Positions 1-8,143 of a stretch of 40,066 nt of DNA are shown here, one piece after another. The DNA comes from Gammaproteobacteria bacterium (lineage in GTDB: Bacteria; Pseudomonadota; Gammaproteobacteria; Arenicellales; JAANXG01). Location of the stretch: positions 1 through 40,066 of the forward strand of contig JAHEIO010000029.1 in the NCBI GenBank assembly GCA_024639325.1, in the 5' to 3' direction. A model generated the notes under the pieces. It was given only the letters and a program-made list of their open reading frames with translations, was not told the DNA's origin and ran no database searches. Numbering within the stretch: position 1 is the first letter of the stretch; each line of letters opens with the position of its first letter. A program made the position numbers and the translations under genes.

Positions 1-452
1 CCAAATTGAAGTGGTCGTTGCGTTCAAACGAACGCGGACTTCATGCTCAATGCCGAAATTTCAAAGTCGTTTCATTCCTAGCTTAACCTACGGCGCGCGG
101 ACGCGATAATATTCTGAATATTGTCTGAGTCTTTTCGTACAATAAAAAGACAATAGATTGTGATGTCCACTCCTTTCCCATGGGTAGTGGATTGATTTCA
201 GCCCTTGTTTAATAAAATCTGGCCCGTGTCAGAATATGTCACGCAGCTGTTTGGATTCATTGACGTGATACCATTGGATGGCACGTCCTTTACACTATGT
301 ATAGCTTGCATAGTTCTTCCCTTTTTCCCGTGGAGACTAGTAACAAGTGCGGACTCAACGCATTTTTCTGTCGGTGGGAAAGGATCACGGTGTACATTGG
401 GCGTTGAATGAGAGGGATCAGAGACGATGGACCGTGATCGTAGGAGAATCAA
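1..452. other. Upstream region without a gene
   Basis: No convincing coding region is seen; the short open frames on both strands have no recognisable product. The last part is the leader of the cupin gene and carries a 9-bp inverted repeat and a good ribosome binding site (TAGGAG, 7 bases before the ATG at 453). Confidence 0.5.
383..439 (+). promoter_or_regulatory. 9-bp inverted repeat in the cupin gene leader
   Basis: GATCACGGT (383-391) and ACCGTGATC (431-439) are perfectly complementary, 39 bases apart. The second arm ends two bases before the TAGGAG ribosome binding site of the gene at 453. In mRNA this could form a stem beside the binding site; on DNA it could be a widely spaced operator. 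Seen directly; the function is inference. Confidence 0.35.
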
Positions 453-1139
453 ATGCACGAATCACTCAACGGTGATCTGACAATAAAGGTATGTGTTGAT
501 ACTGCTTCGATACCTTGGGCTCCGAGCCCAAGTCGCACTGTATGGCGAAAGCGAATTCATCTCGTCGGCCCACCGGAGTCTGGCCAGGTCACTTCAGTCG
601 TTCGTTACGAACCGGGTTCCACGTTCCCAGCCCACGATCATCCCGACGGCGAGGAAATCCTCGTTCTCGAAGGCGTCTTCTCAGACGAACACGGGGACTG
701 GCCCGCAGGTACCTATCTGTTGAATCCCGAAGGATTTCGCCACGCCCCGTTTTCCGAAGACGGTTGCGTGCTCTTCGTTAAGCTACGGCAGTTGCCGGGT
801 CGCGAACGCCGGCATGTGGCCGTTCAGACCGATACACTGCCATGGGAGCCGACCTCGACGCCCGGTGTCGAGAGCAAGGTGCTGTATGAGCAGGCGGGTT
901 ATACGGACACGATGCGGATGGAACGCTGGGCCACAGGTGCGGCGCCGAGTGAATCCAAGTATAGCGGTGGCGCTGAGATATTCGTTATCGACGGTGTCCT
1001 CAGCAATGAGTTGGGCCAGCACGGGGCCGGTAGCTGGCTCAGATTCCCCGAGGGCGACAAGCACGCACCATCGCCAGATTCCGGTTGCACGCTATATGTG
1101 AAGACAGGAGGGTTGCGATACCTCGATTCGGCCGAGTAG
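453..1139 (+). CDS. Double-cupin protein, ChrR cupin-like
   Basis: 228-residue soluble protein made of two tandem cupin barrels of the type found in the C-terminal half of the anti-sigma factor ChrR. The first barrel (about residues 40-115) carries the metal-binding pattern HDHPDGEEILVLEG followed by a distal His (FRHAPF). In the second barrel (about 130-222) the matching region reads SKYSGGAEIFVIDG, so the two upstream His are gone, while the distal KHAPS is kept; that barrel is probably metal-free. There is no N-terminal zinc-binding anti-sigma domain, so this is not ChrR itself. Stand-alone proteins of this kind are common in proteobacteria and are usually thought to bind or modify small molecules. 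The start is supported by TAGGAG 7 bases upstream. It stands alone; the next gene is 240 bases away. Family call good, function unknown. Confidence 0.85.
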   Translation: MHESLNGDLTIKVCVDTASIPWAPSPSRTVWRKRIHLVGPPESGQVTSVVRYEPGSTFPAHDHPDGEEILVLEGVFSDEHGDWPAGTYLLNPEGFRHAPFSEDGCVLFVKLRQLPGRERRHVAVQTDTLPWEPTSTPGVESKVLYEQAGYTDTMRMERWATGAAPSESKYSGGAEIFVIDGVLSNELGQHGAGSWLRFPEGDKHAPSPDSGCTLYVKTGGLRYLDSAE

Positions 1140-1378
1140 TCCGAGGCAGGCGCGCCCGGGCTCATCTCTCTGGCTACTGGACCCCATCGCTACGTTAGCT
1201 ACCTTGGGCCTCCCCAAAATGACTGATCGGAACCGCCAGCAGGGCCATCTTTGATTAGACCGGCTCTGGACGGCCAATAGGCTTCGAGAGTTCTGTATAA
1301 TCTAACAGCGTCGGGGCATCTACGCCGTCAGTCCTGAGTTTAGACCGAATATAACCTCAACAAGGGGAGTGAAAAGCC

Positions 1379-1816
1379 ATGTCACATAAGTATGCCGGGG
1401 GATGCGATCACGTTCATACTCATTCTAACAACGAACCAGTAGACAACCACACTTGCCACTGCTCTGTCTGTAAAAGCGTTACCGGGCAGGATACTACTCA
1501 CGTCGTCTTCTTTAAACACGCAGACCTGGAAGTAGACAATCTGGACGGCCTGAATCGTCAGCCGTTCAACGCGAATAATCCCGATGGGCCATTGGAACTG
1601 TGTACATGCTCAAGTTGCGGCACACCTATCATGCTTGATGACAAGCAACGGCGAATCCGGGTGATCGTCCCGAACCTGATGGGATATGATCCAGATAGCA
1701 TGCCAGCGACTTACCATGCTTTTTTTGATCCGGCCACAGGCGTTCCGACTCCTGAAGATGGCCGTCCTGTTCACGAAGGCTTGCGCCCCGAATTTGTCTG
1801 GCCAGATCCCACTTGA
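1379..1816 (+). CDS. GFA/CENP-V family zinc-binding protein
   Basis: 145-residue protein of the glutathione-dependent formaldehyde-activating (GFA, CENP-V) fold. The family's Cys clusters are visible as CHCSVC (residues 26-31) and CTCSSCGTP (75-83), which normally hold structural and catalytic zinc. The first cluster, usually CxC, appears only as GGCDHVHTH, so one Cys may be replaced by His; this could change zinc binding. Members of this family act on or bind small thiol adducts, and most have no proven reaction. A strong ribosome binding site (GGGGAG) precedes the ATG. The IF1-like gene follows 97 bases downstream on the same strand and could be cotranscribed. Confidence 0.85.
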   Translation: MSHKYAGGCDHVHTHSNNEPVDNHTCHCSVCKSVTGQDTTHVVFFKHADLEVDNLDGLNRQPFNANNPDGPLELCTCSSCGTPIMLDDKQRRIRVIVPNLMGYDPDSMPATYHAFFDPATGVPTPEDGRPVHEGLRPEFVWPDPT

Positions 1817-1913
1817 GCTGAATAAGCACACCCCAACTGCGGACGGAGCATCGCCTAAAACCTCGAGGATTCTAGGACCGCTGAATACTCATTCCGGACA
1901 ATTAGGAGATTAC

Positions 1914-2210
1914 ATGTCTACATTCCCAGAGCAGCTCAAGCTAAAGGAGCGCGCCGAAGAAGATATCTATTTCGCTAGACGAGACCGGGAGCTGGTCAAG
2001 GCGCTTCGTGAGAAGGAACTCGCCGGGGCGGTTGGGGCTAAAGAGAAGAAACAAAAGAAACTCGCCAAGTCCTTTGAAAAGAAATTCAAGCGCGTCACCA
2101 AGGCACACAAGAAGAAACCCAAGAAGCTTCTAAAGGCGTATCGGAAGCTGCTTGACAAGGTAATCGTGGCATTTCGCCTGAGAGAAAAAAAGGGCAAACC
2201 AAAGAAGTAG
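1914..2210 (+). CDS. Small basic protein with ATPase inhibitor IF1-like N-terminus
   Basis: 98-residue, very lysine-rich protein. The start at 1914 is chosen because AGGAG sits 7 bases upstream; an open frame extends further up but overlaps the GFA gene. Residues 13-26 (AEEDIYFARRDREL) and the following KALREK match, without gaps and at about ten of 24 positions, the inhibitory segment of mitochondrial F1-ATPase inhibitor IF1 as I recall it (AEEERYF....RE..AALK). In IF1 this alpha helix enters the catalytic beta-subunit interface and blocks ATP hydrolysis. Downstream, IF1 forms a dimerising coiled coil; here residues 38-98 are instead a highly basic helical tail (KEKKQKK, KKFKR, HKKKPKK) that could bind membrane lipids or nucleic acid. 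The function as an F1 regulator is inference. The alternative is an unrelated basic helical protein. Confidence 0.65.
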   Translation: MSTFPEQLKLKERAEEDIYFARRDRELVKALREKELAGAVGAKEKKQKKLAKSFEKKFKRVTKAHKKKPKKLLKAYRKLLDKVIVAFRLREKKGKPKK

Positions 2211-3466
2211 CGGCTGCCTCTCAGTGAGGATATGACGCTGGAATGCTGGTCCACGGTGAATACAATAGGTTTTCCCCCGCGTCACCGCCGTGTCCCCGGA
2301 ATTGGCGGTAGCTGATGGCGGCGATGAACATATAGTTGAGATTTCCATGCTTCACGCCGATCGCAAAACCATGGGCAGTATCCTCGAATAACTCTTCTTC
2401 AATGAGACAGCGGGTGAAGAAGTCCGCTCCCAAGGGAGGATAGCCAATCTGCGAGTGCCCACAATGATAACGCGTAAGATCTACTACTAGCCTGGAGTAT
2501 GACCCTTTTGAGACTCTTTCAGGCGGGACAGACAACAGTAAGGATCTCAAATATTTCATATTCGGTTTCTATTCCACCAAACCACTTTGCCGTAAGAATA
2601 TAGCTAGCTTATGCCTAAGCCGCTTTGCTCTCTTGTATCGCCCTGTTCCGCTAAGGGTCGAAGCCCGTGAAACTCAAAGATGTTCTCAGGGAGCCCAGAT
2701 CCGGTGTGGGCTTTGAGCTTGACTACACTTACGTCAAGTACTCTCGGTATGCGGATCGACGCTAGTGCACCGGGCCATACTGCACTCTTTGGACAGGTGT
2801 GACCATGAGGTATCGGGCCCTCCGTAGATTCATCGCCGCGGCTACGCTTTTATAGGCGCTGGTAAGATGGCGTGCGTTTAGTATTTCCAGCCACTTCGAG
2901 CATAGTACCTTGGGTACGGTCATGGACGTCGCACCGTTGGTCATCCTCGCTCTCGCTGCTGTCGCATTCGTTCATCGGAAACATATCAAGCCAAGGCCCT
3001 TATAACGCCCAAATATTCAAGGTTGTCGTATATCCGCGGCGTGTGAACTCGATTCATTTGAGATAGTCTACTGGCCGGGCATGTTACTGGCGATCAAGCA
3101 CGATTCTGGGATCGACTGGTTTAGATCGCCAGCCAAACGCTGTTTCTGCGCCGCTACAGTTTTAAGGCGGGTATCCGCAATGGAGCGGTCAACTGTCGTT
3201 CGATATCTTGATTCGTGATCAGGTAGTGCTGCGGTGCACTAGCCCACAACCGGACCCAGTGCTATCGAACGACGAATTGAGCTGACCGGCGGCAACTCGT
3301 TACGGTCATTAGTAGGCAAATGGTAGAGGCAGGCATCAACTCTTCTCGAACCATCTGGATAGGCTCTATCCGTATAGAGGAAAATCTAGCGTATCTGACA
3401 CCGCTGCCGGCCAGCTCAGCCCAATGGATGATTGTTCACTATGGGCCATATCTGGTGGATTACATA
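2211..3466. other. 1.26 kb stretch without a convincing gene
   Basis: The longest open frame is on the minus strand (2221-2559, 112 codons); its composition is protein-like but I recognise no family and see no ribosome binding site. On the plus strand near 2665-2765 a frame ending at the TAG of 2763 reads GVGFELDYTYVKYSRYADR, an alternating aromatic pattern like an outer-membrane strand, so a barrel gene remnant is possible. The rest shows only short frames. The region looks like eroded sequence. Confidence 0.4.
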
Positions 3467-3685
3467 TTAAAGAGCAAGTTCAATGATCATGTTTATCATC
3501 TCTTCCTTAGAAATGACGTTATCATGGTTTTCATCAAAACGATTGAAAATATCGCTACTAAAATTCAAGCCTTTTTCGTGTAACAGGCATTGAGCTAACT
3601 CGACAAACTCACCTCGGGATATCACGCCATCTTTATTTGTGTCGAAGATATCGAATAACTCGGCCAACATTTGCTCGGTATTCAT
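3467..3685 (-). CDS. Two-EF-hand calcium-binding mini protein
   Basis: 72-residue protein consisting almost only of a pair of EF-hands. Loop 1 is residues 15-26 (DTNKDGVISRGE) and loop 2 is residues 51-62 (DENHDNVISKEE). Both have acidic or polar ligands at positions 1, 3, 5 and 9, Ile at 8 and Glu at 12, so both should bind calcium. Loop 2 has Asn instead of Gly at position 6. No signal peptide or membrane segment is seen, so it is a cytoplasmic calmodulin-like protein. The start is supported by GGGAG 8 bases upstream of the ATG. It stands alone between non-coding regions, with no neighbour that tells its partner. Confidence 0.85.
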   Translation of the reverse strand: MNTEQMLAELFDIFDTNKDGVISRGEFVELAQCLLHEKGLNFSSDIFNRFDENHDNVISKEEMINMIIELAL

Positions 3686-3887
3686 TCTAATGACTCCCGT
3701 TAATACGAGGCTGTGCCAGCGCGGCTGATGCGTTCGGCTTCAGTTTATATCCATAAGAAACATACTATATGAATAATCCGGGTGAATGATAAGTATTGAC
3801 TGTATTGGGAAGGGCAGGGCCCGCACGCTGGAGCGGCTATGCCGCTATATCGCCCGTCCGGCCGTAGCCATCGACCGGCTGGAAAGG

Positions 3888-3931
3888 ACAATTTACGAGC
3901 GTAGCGTGATCGGTTAGCGACCGGCAAGAAT
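3888..3931 (+). repeat. Possible fragment of the dispersed repeat
   Basis: The stretch GCGTAGCGTGATCGGTTAGC followed by GACCGGCAAGAAT resembles the start of the dispersed repeat copies at 14458 and 16224 (GCGTAGCGTGCTCTGGTTGC, then GACCGGCAAGAATG). Only about 35 bases match, so it is either a fragment or chance. Confidence 0.3.
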
Positions 3932-4025
3932 TGTTAGGGAATTGGTACCCGGAATCGGTAGAAGTTTGCCGGTCGTTCCAGGGGAAGGTTCCCAGTTCGC
4001 CCTGGCCAGTTTGATCGATCCGAGG

Positions 4026-5696
4026 CTATCCATAATATTCCTTTCGGAACGACTCGATCAACGCGGCGGCATCCTCCTCAAAGAGACCCATGGTGTTGAG
4101 CACCGCCCCACCAATCTGCAGGCTTGCTTCCAATGATTCTGAAATCGCGATGGTTGCGCCGGCCTTCAACAGTTCATCGCAGTGCTGTCGGTCACGCCCT
4201 CGGGCATGGATGGCGATGCGTCGGTACCGTTGTCGCAGGATATTAACCAGCCGCACGGCAGGCACCTCTTTGTCAAGCGTGCATACCAAAGCGCCTGCCT
4301 GTCCGGCACCTGCCGCCTTCAGCACATCGAGCTGGCTGGCATCACCGTAGAATACCGAGAAGCCGTCTTGCCTCCCTTCCAGCACTCGGTCTGCATTACT
4401 TTCGATGGCTAGGTATGGCACTTCACTGGCTTCCAGGATCCTTGCTACCCGGCGTCCCACGCGGCCGAATCCGGCAATGATGACATGCGGTTGGTCGGCA
4501 TCAATATGGTCAGTACTGACATCATGCCGAACTGCCGCTTTGGTCAGGTACCTGTTGAGATATTCGCTCAGATTCGCCATCAACGGCGTGGTGGCCATAG
4601 TCAGCGCCACCAGCAGTGTCAGGATCTGGAAAAGATCCTCGGGCAGCACGCCGCTCACGGTCGCCAGCCCGAACAGCACAAAGCCAAACTCACCACTCTG
4701 TGATAACAGCAGCGATACTCGTATTGCATCCGGTCTGCCGATCCCCATTATTCGGCACAGCCCCCAGTTAATCGCTGACTTGAGCAGTAACAGGCCGAGC
4801 ACCAGGCCAGCAATCAAGATACTCTGCCTGCCGAGCAGTCCAAAATTGATCGACATGCCAACGGCCATGAAAAACAGGCCAAGTAGGATGCCTCGAAACG
4901 GTTGGATATCGGCTATCACTTGGTGCCTGTAGTGGGAGTCCGCCATCATCAGCCCGGCGAGAAATGCACCCAACGCCAGCGACAGGCCGACCTCTTCCAT
5001 AAGCCACGCTGTGCCCAGCACTGCGAACACGGCTGCGGCAGTGAATACCTCCGTCGTCCGGCTGGTCGCCACAAGACGCAGAATAGGGGACAGGAAAAAC
5101 CGTCCAACGAGGATGACGAAGGCAATAACGAGCACGGCTTCCAGTATCGCGAACTCGATGCCTTCAAGCAGTGGGGTTTCAGCGCCGAGCAGTGATACCA
5201 GTGTCAGCAGCGGCACGACAGCCAGGTCCTGCAACAGCAGCACGGAAAAGGCGGTGCGGCCGTGTTCTGTCGCCATTTCACCGCGGTCGGTCAGGATCTG
5301 GAGGCCAAACGCCGTCGAGGAGAGCGCCAGACCGAAACCGATGATCACGGCGGTGCTAAGCGGCTGGTCGAACAGCACGGCCAGACCAGCGATGACCAGC
5401 CCGGTCACCATAACCTGTGCAGTGCCCAAACCAAACACCATGCGCCTCATGGCCCACAGGCGAGCGGGTTGTAGTTCTATACCGATTATGAACAACAGAA
5501 AGACAACGCCGAACTCGGCGATGTGCCGGATTTCCTCGACCTGGTCGAAAAAACCGAGTCCCCAGGGGCCAACGATAACGCCGGCAGCCAAGTATCCCAG
5601 CACAGAACCGAGGCGCAGCCGTTGGAAGACTGGAACGGCGATGACCGCCACCGCTAACAAGACCAGTATGTCTGCGAGGTAATCAGTTTCAGTCAT
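4026..5696 (-). CDS. Kef-type monovalent cation:proton antiporter (CPA2)
   Basis: 556-residue inner-membrane protein. Residues 1 to about 385 form the CPA2 antiporter domain with a dozen hydrophobic segments. Early landmarks are LGYLAAGVIVGPWGLG and the acidic GIELQP loop after HIAEFGVVFLLFIIG, as in KefB/KefC. Residues about 405-525 form a TrkA-N/RCK nucleotide-binding domain starting with HVIIAGFGRVGRRVA (GxGxxG) and the Asp-rich FYGDAS. It is shorter than E. coli KefB/KefC (about 600 residues) because the tail after the RCK domain is short. The family exchanges K+ or Na+ for H+ and is often gated by nucleotides or glutathione adducts. No KefF/KefG-like partner lies next to it, so glutathione gating is not assured. 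It appears monocistronic. Confidence 0.92.
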   Translation of the reverse strand: MTETDYLADILVLLAVAVIAVPVFQRLRLGSVLGYLAAGVIVGPWGLGFFDQVEEIRHIAEFGVVFLLFIIGIELQPARLWAMRRMVFGLGTAQVMVTGLVIAGLAVLFDQPLSTAVIIGFGLALSSTAFGLQILTDRGEMATEHGRTAFSVLLLQDLAVVPLLTLVSLLGAETPLLEGIEFAILEAVLVIAFVILVGRFFLSPILRLVATSRTTEVFTAAAVFAVLGTAWLMEEVGLSLALGAFLAGLMMADSHYRHQVIADIQPFRGILLGLFFMAVGMSINFGLLGRQSILIAGLVLGLLLLKSAINWGLCRIMGIGRPDAIRVSLLLSQSGEFGFVLFGLATVSGVLPEDLFQILTLLVALTMATTPLMANLSEYLNRYLTKAAVRHDVSTDHIDADQPHVIIAGFGRVGRRVARILEASEVPYLAIESNADRVLEGRQDGFSVFYGDASQLDVLKAAGAGQAGALVCTLDKEVPAVRLVNILRQRYRRIAIHARGRDRQHCDELLKAGATIAISESLEASLQIGGAVLNTMGLFEEDAAALIESFRKEYYG

Positions 5697-5900
5697 TTCA
5701 CACCGGTGCCAGGATGCCGCTAGCGCTGTTAATCATAACGCGCGGATACGACACCAAGTTGGAATTGCTACTGCAAACTGTAGCGCGATAACTAATGAGC
5801 GCGGCGCAGCGCGCAGGTCTCCCAACATCAGAGGCTCGAGCGCCGGCGTTCGGAGATTAGCTTAGCCAGCGATCAACGCCGCCAGGGGACAAGGCTGCTG

Positions 5901-7166
5901 CTATCCGGGCTCCGGAGCCTCCTTGGCCGACCCATCGGCTTCAGCCTTTTCCAGCGTCACCCGGTCGATGCGCCGGCTCGACGCCTTCTCGACGATCACC
6001 CTCAAACCGTCGCTGATGAACTCTTCCCCCGCCCGGGGTATGCGCTCCGCGTGGCTCAAGATCCAGAAACTGATGGTGTCGGTCGGCTTGCCCGGAAGAT
6101 CGATGCCGAAGTGCTGCTCCACCACCCGCACTTCGGCTGTTCCATCGACGCAGATCGCCCCGTCCCGCATCGGCGTGATTTCGGCCGTGGTCTCGTCGCT
6201 CTCATCATAGATCTCCCCAAGCAGTTCCTCCAATAAGTCCTCCAGCGTCGTAACCCCGCGAACCGTCCCAAATTCGTCCACGACAACGGCCAGATGGCGC
6301 TTCCTGCGCTGCAGCGTGGCAAAAAGCTCGTCGATGGGCTGATACTGGGATACGAATACCGTTTCATGGGCGATATCCTTCAACTTTGCGTCGTCCTTGC
6401 CCTCGGCCTTTGCCTTCAACACGTCCCACAGAAACAGCACGCCGCGAATCTCATCAGGCTGGCCTACAAAGATAGGTATCCGCGAATAGGATTGCAACAT
6501 GATCTCGGGGAGCGCGTCGTTCACTGTACGCTCTCCCTCCAGGGCAAACACCTGGCTGCGGGGTGTCATGACATCGCGCACCGTCAGATCATTGAAGGCG
6601 AATACGCGTTCGATCAGCTCTCGTTCGCCTTGCTCGATGGTCCCCTCCTTTTCGCCATGGTCGGCCATTCTGATGAGCTCCGCTTCCGTGACCATGGGGT
6701 CTCCCTCAATACCAGTGCGATCGTGCACCCAGGCGGTGAAGCGGCCGAACAACCAGACCAGGGGATACAACAAGCGCATCAGGCCCAGCATTAACGGTGC
6801 AATGACCAGGGAAATCCGTTCGGAATAGCGGGTGGCAAGGCTCTTTGGCGTGATCTCTCCGAAGATCAGGATAAACACGGTCAGCACTCCCACGGCGATT
6901 CCGGGGCCTAAATGACCAAACCAGTCCGTGGCCAACACGGTCGCCAGCGAGGCCGCCGCGATATTCACCAGGTTGTTGCCGATGAGGATGGTGATCAGCA
7001 TCTTGGAGGGGTCGCTCTTTAGCTTGAGCAGGGCCATGGCGCCGCGGCGCCCCCCCTCCACCAGGCTCTCCACCCGCGCCCTAGAGACCGAGACCAGCGC
7101 CGTCTCGGAGCCGGAGAAAACGGCGGACAGCACCAGCAGGATGAACAATGTAATGAGTTCGTTCAA
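5901..7166 (-). CDS. CNNM/CorC-HlyC family transporter with CBS pair
   Basis: About 421-residue membrane protein of the CNNM (DUF21) family. Order: DUF21 transmembrane domain (roughly residues 1-180, with FSGSETALVSVSRARVE after the first helix), a pair of CBS domains (roughly 200-320, VRDVMTPRSQVFAL then PIDELFATLQRRKRHLAVVV) and a C-terminal CorC_HlyC domain (roughly 335-410). The family is linked to Mg2+ or Co2+ efflux and homeostasis. I prefer a TTG start at 7166, giving MNELITLFILLVLSAVFSG, which is how relatives begin and has AAGAG 7 bases upstream; an ATG at 7232 would add 22 residues with no clear binding site. Its 3' neighbour on the same strand is the Kef antiporter, 204 bases away. 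Confidence 0.9.
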   Translation of the reverse strand: MNELITLFILLVLSAVFSGSETALVSVSRARVESLVEGGRRGAMALLKLKSDPSKMLITILIGNNLVNIAAASLATVLATDWFGHLGPGIAVGVLTVFILIFGEITPKSLATRYSERISLVIAPLMLGLMRLLYPLVWLFGRFTAWVHDRTGIEGDPMVTEAELIRMADHGEKEGTIEQGERELIERVFAFNDLTVRDVMTPRSQVFALEGERTVNDALPEIMLQSYSRIPIFVGQPDEIRGVLFLWDVLKAKAEGKDDAKLKDIAHETVFVSQYQPIDELFATLQRRKRHLAVVVDEFGTVRGVTTLEDLLEELLGEIYDESDETTAEITPMRDGAICVDGTAEVRVVEQHFGIDLPGKPTDTISFWILSHAERIPRAGEEFISDGLRVIVEKASSRRIDRVTLEKAEADGSAKEAPEPG

Positions 7167-7388
7167 AGTAGCACTCTTGACTCGATATCGTAAGTTTAAA
7201 CTGTTTTCCCGGCAGTGACGATCCGCGACCATTGGGTAATTTGCGTTTCAGTATGAATACTGCGTGCCCCATAGTCCAGAGATGAGAAAGCGTTATGAAG
7301 TAGTACCCCAATCGACGGTGTGTTACTGAAGCTACCAGAAACTACGGATCATTAATCCCACTCTATGCGTCAGCTTTTTGCGGAATGA

Positions 7389-7445
7389 GCTTAACGTTCT
7401 AGCTTACGGGCACCGCCCGGCGGCCCGAGCAGCGATTTGTTAGGC
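7389..7445 (-). other. attC-like recombination site 1
   Basis: Read on the minus strand, the 57 bases start with GCCTAAC (matches RYYYAAC) and end with GTTAAGC (matches GTTRRRY). Inside are a 5-base spacer, an L''-like arm GCTGCTCGGGC, a loop, a complementary L'-like arm GCCCGTAAGC and a 6-base spacer. This is the architecture of an integron attC site. The TAA stop codon of the DUF123 gene lies inside GCCTAAC, as is common in integron cassettes. Confidence 0.7.
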
Positions 7446-7933
7446 GATAAGTTCACGAGTTACCTGCAATTCTCGAATGCTCGCGCAGCTGGGCCGCACG
7501 TTTCTCATGCGGCGTCGAAAGTTAGACAAAGTAGGGAGTCTGTTTGCCGCGAGCAAATGCGATTGACAACGACAATCAGACGATCCAAATCGCGAGACCG
7601 GCGAAACACTGCGATGTGCCAAAGCGGCATTGGCCCAAGTACATTCCAGCCGTCCCTTGTCAGGGCTATACCAGACGCCAAGGATGTCTGCCTTATGTCG
7701 GAGATAATCGATGTGCCAGTGGACGCGGCGTGCGGGCTGCAAATGATGTCTGATACGGGCTTTCAGACCGCCGGGACCGAAAGCGCTGCCAAAGTACAAA
7801 TAGAACGGCGAGTCAAATCGAATTCGGCCAAGGCGCCCAATTTGTAGTTCGGCAGGCGCTTGAAGTGCGAGAAGAAGTGCGTATGTTCCTGGTGTTGAGT
7901 CCAATACGTGATCCATGGGAGCTTGCCGCTTAA
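7395..7933 (-). mobile_element. Putative integron gene cassette carrying DUF123 gene
   Basis: The two attC-like sites end, on the minus strand, in the same core CGTTAAGC. With recombination between G and TT of that core, the mobile unit would be 539 bp and would hold exactly one gene in cassette orientation, with its stop inside the attC. No intI-type integrase is in the window. It would be a lone cassette of a larger or lost array. Inference from site structure. Confidence 0.55.
7440..7916 (-). CDS. DUF123 (GIY-YIG-like) domain protein
   Basis: 158-residue protein of the DUF123 family. The conserved blocks are all present: GTYALLLAL at the start, IGRLGRIRFDSPFYLYFGSA, FGPGGLKARIRHHL, the WHIDYLR motif, RLECTWA and GSSDCRCQSHL near residues 105-115. 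The fold is related to GIY-YIG nucleases, and in some archaea and bacteria it is fused to or found near endonuclease III; its activity is not established. The start at 7916 is taken because homology begins there; the frame stays open to 8033 across the attC-like site. No clear ribosome binding site precedes it, which is frequent in cassettes. The last 35 residues after the domain are not conserved in my view of the family. The stop codon lies in the attC core. Confidence 0.85.
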   Translation of the reverse strand: MDHVLDSTPGTYALLLALQAPAELQIGRLGRIRFDSPFYLYFGSAFGPGGLKARIRHHLQPARRVHWHIDYLRHKADILGVWYSPDKGRLECTWANAALAHRSVSPVSRFGSSDCRCQSHLLAANRLPTLSNFRRRMRNVRPSCASIRELQVTRELIA

Positions 7934-8007
7934 CGTATTCGCTAACCGGCGCCCCGCCGACGTTGCCGCGGAAACGCGCCGCACGAGTTAGCGGCGTCCG
8001 GTTCTGC
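7928..8007 (-). other. attC-like recombination site 2
   Basis: On the minus strand: GCAGAAC (R''-like, with AAC but an atypical centre), a 5-base spacer, CGCTAAC...GGCGCG, a loop, CGCCGGTTAGCG, a 5-base spacer and GTTAAGC (R'). The inner arms GCTAAC and GTTAGC pair perfectly and are extended by CGGCGC/GCGCCG-type pairing. The 5-base spacers on both sides and the R' identical to that of site 1 support attC over chance dyad symmetry. Confidence 0.6.
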
Positions 8008-8143
8008 GTATTGTTATCTGACTTGATCTTCATTAATCCTCGATGGCAAAATGTTTCTTGTGAAATATCTCCGCTAGTTTCATTGCCTCATCGATCACTG
8101 CTACTGATTTGGCTTTTCCCCTAGGGATATCCCTGTCCCCCAA

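Noticed and set aside
79-85. GCTTAAC as an attC half site
   Set aside because: No matching GTTRRRY core downstream at attC distance.
8023-8036. TTGATCTTCATTAA as an FNR box
   Set aside because: One mismatch in the second half, and no gene starts suitably downstream; it lies between the hydrogenase operon end and the cassette.
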